Assembly: GCA_947385955.1 (NCBI GenBank)
Contig: CANDNA010000001.1
Location: 103,065-167,064 of the forward strand
Direction: 5' to 3'
DNA from: an uncultured Clostridia bacterium
GTDB taxonomy: Bacteria; Bacillota; Clostridia; Lachnospirales; Lachnospiraceae
DNA: 64,000 nucleotides
Shown: positions 62,566 to 64,000 of the stretch, piece after piece
How the letters are laid out: each line of letters begins with the position of its first letter
Numbering within the stretch: position 1 is the first letter of the stretch
Made by a program: the position numbers and the translations under genes
The notes under the pieces: model-generated
What the model was told of the DNA's origin: nothing
What the model saw: only the letters and a program-made list of their open reading frames with translations
The model's database searches: none

Positions 62566-63630
62566 CTACAGCATTGCCGCGCCTCCATCGATCACCGTTT
62601 CCGGCGCCCGGTAAATCCTCGCATTGCGGTCCATATAACAATAAGAGTCCATACGGCTCTGATCCCCGTAAAATACAAGATGCAGACGGCACCTGGCAGG
62701 CTTGAACTGGCGGAAAAGAAATAACAGTCCGGCCCGTTCCCGTTCCTCTCCCTGATAACGGACCAGTACGGTAACATCCTGGTCACAGGAACCATAGAGC
62801 CTGTTATAAACCGCTTTTTCTTCTTCCTCCAGCCGGACATGCAAAAGTCCCCGCTCCACAATCACTGCCTTTCTGTCAAGGATCAGCTCTGTCAGAGTTT
62901 CCAGCGCTTTTTTTGTCCCCTTGATCCGGCAAAGGGCATATCCGTGCCGGACCAGCTTACGCAGATGGGCTTCTTCCGGAAATTCCCCGTCCAGCATCAG
63001 TCCCAGCCAATCGGCATACCGGTACAGTAAATGCATGGGAGCCTTATCCGGATCCAGCCATCTGTGCACACTGTCGATCTCTCTCTGCAAATCCTCGTAC
63101 AGCGTGGAAAACACCGTCAGATAACGGTGAAAAAATCCGCCCTCTTCCCGATAGATTTCCGGAAACGTATCCAAAAACCGGTCCCCCGTCCCTTCAATAC
63201 GGATATCATGCAGTATGCCTCCGCCCATTCCCACGATCTCTATGAGAATCCAGAGATATTTTCCCTGCAGATCATAAAGCAGCATATCCCGGCAATTACT
63301 CCCGCACCGTCGCCCTGCCTGTTCCAGAAACGTCTTTCCTTCTGTCAGCGCACGCACGCCCATGAGAGCTTCTCCCATTTCTTTTTTGTCTGCCGCATAA
63401 GCCCATACGGTGCACACGGCATCCGCGGCAGGTTCATACTCCAGGTGGATTCTCCCCCATCTCTTTCCTGCCTGCTCCGAAACCAGGGCAGGAAGGAACA
63501 GCCTGCTCACAGCCCTCTCTGTCAGACCCTCTTTTACCCGCAAAACGCCCCCTTCCCCCATCTCCATACCTTCCATCACACTTCTGGACAGCCTGCTTTC
63601 TCCGATTTCATAGGTCCTCATCTTTGCCAT
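62566..63630 (-). CDS. Tail protein I-like (P2 gpI) baseplate wedge protein
   Basis: 354 residues, GGAAGAGATAAGC before the ATG. The C-terminal half has the P2-I pattern: TFPEIYREEGGFFHRYLTVF, LYRYADWLGLMLDGEFPEEA and RIKGTKKALETLTELILDRK. It joins the baseplate next to the J-like protein encoded 3 bases upstream. The N-terminal ~150 residues are less conserved. Confidence 0.85.
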   Translation of the reverse strand: MAKMRTYEIGESRLSRSVMEGMEMGEGGVLRVKEGLTERAVSRLFLPALVSEQAGKRWGRIHLEYEPAADAVCTVWAYAADKKEMGEALMGVRALTEGKTFLEQAGRRCGSNCRDMLLYDLQGKYLWILIEIVGMGGGILHDIRIEGTGDRFLDTFPEIYREEGGFFHRYLTVFSTLYEDLQREIDSVHRWLDPDKAPMHLLYRYADWLGLMLDGEFPEEAHLRKLVRHGYALCRIKGTKKALETLTELILDRKAVIVERGLLHVRLEEEEKAVYNRLYGSCDQDVTVLVRYQGEERERAGLLFLFRQFKPARCRLHLVFYGDQSRMDSYCYMDRNARIYRAPETVIDGGAAML

Positions 63631-63633
63631 TGC

Positions 63634-64000
63634 TTATCTCTTCCTTCCATATTCCAGTTCCAGCCTGCCCGGATAGCACAGGCAGCTTTCCTGCATCCGG
63701 ATGTCTGCCCCCTGCATCTGCACACTGTCCCGGCTCCGGGGGTGTAAGGCCAGATGACTCACTTCTGTCACACAGTCCATCGCCTCCAGAGCATGGCATA
63801 TCTCATAAAATGACAACACACTTCCGAACGGACGGTCAGAGGATACACAGTCCAACAGCGTTATCAGCGCCTCCTCCACCTGTTTCTCTGCATTTTCATA
63901 AAAAGGGCTCAGCAATATGGTCCCGCTCACATCCACCGGTATATAAACCGGGTCCAGCAGGGTCACTCTGGCGGCCAGCATCCTTCTTTTTTCGATTTCC
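63634..64000 (-). CDS. Baseplate J-like protein, 3' end only
   Basis: Partial: at least the C-terminal ~122 residues, running off the right edge of the window. LLDPVYIPVDVSGTILLSPF and the closing CYPGRLELEYGRKR match the end of baseplate J (putative baseplate assembly) proteins. Stop codon at 63634. The gene and probably gp25-like and earlier structural genes continue beyond 64000. Confidence 0.75.
   Translation of the reverse strand, partial: EIEKRRMLAARVTLLDPVYIPVDVSGTILLSPFYENAEKQVEEALITLLDCVSSDRPFGSVLSFYEICHALEAMDCVTEVSHLALHPRSRDSVQMQGADIRMQESCLCYPGRLELEYGRKR

Noticed and set aside
31157..64000. Prophage
   Set aside because: Tail-type proteins are present but no capsid, terminase, portal, integrase or lysis genes are seen, and signalling genes are interspersed; this fits an injection system.

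Overview
The window looks like chromosomal DNA of an anaerobic, gut-type Firmicute of the class Clostridia, most likely Lachnospiraceae. The grounds are strong AGGAGG ribosome binding sites, sigma-A type promoters, Gram-positive families (Agr quorum sensing, GHKL/LytTR and YesM/YesN two-component systems, bacteriohemerythrin, large Cache-type chemoreceptors) and about 50% G+C. No rRNA, tRNA, transposase or CRISPR array was seen.

Layout. 0-5 kb (minus strand): a TPM-like membrane protein, an internally deleted deaminase pseudogene on the plus strand, then a dihydroxyacetone-kinase-type operon (SorC regulator, dhaL, dhaK, VOC protein) with a promoter and palindromic operator candidates. 5-7.5 kb (plus strand): a MarR regulator with a TauE/SafE exporter, a small conserved protein and a degenerate ORF. 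7.5-18.7 kb (minus): a structured inverted repeat, a chemoreceptor, and an alpha-galactoside uptake and hydrolysis operon (YesM-like kinase, YesN-like regulator, lipoprotein binding protein, two permeases, GH36 alpha-galactosidase). 18.7-23.8 kb: a B12-binding radical SAM protein and a compact apparent RNA-repair cassette (kinase-phosphatase-ligase, sce7726-like nuclease fold, PARG-like TIGR02452 protein). 24-28 kb: a second chemoreceptor, a 279-bp cruciform repeat element, an AraC-clpP pair and a hemerythrin.

28-64 kb (minus): the main point of interest, a contractile injection system (CIS) cluster of more than 33 kb that runs off the right edge. In transcription order it encodes a baseplate J-like protein (partial), tail protein I, a DUF4255/Pvc16-like cap, a Pvc15-like AAA ATPase, AgrB and AgrD, a transmembrane vWA protein, a sheath candidate, two paralogous tube candidates and a terminator. 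After the terminator come a J-domain protein, two FHA proteins, two PP2C-like phosphatases, an Hsp70/actin-fold ATPase, four proteins of unknown function, two VgrG-like spikes, a pentapeptide-repeat protein, an Imm11/DUF1629-like protein, a DUF4280 PAAR-like tip and a 2418-residue VgrG-Rhs-toxin fusion with its probable immunity gene. Just downstream lies a ribbon-helix-helix/LytTR regulator/AgrC-like kinase operon.

Working model (inference): the AgrB/AgrD peptide signal is sensed by the AgrC-like kinase and LytTR regulator. These act on a promoter with paired direct repeats in front of agrB, so agrBD, vWA, sheath and tubes would form a quorum-controlled transcription unit ended by the hairpin at 53.77 kb. 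FHA and PP2C proteins suggest threonine-phosphorylation control like that of some type VI systems, although no kinase lies in the window. The Rhs tip delivers a polymorphic toxin. AgrD carries serine where the ring cysteine is normally found, which predicts a lactone rather than a thiolactone signal.
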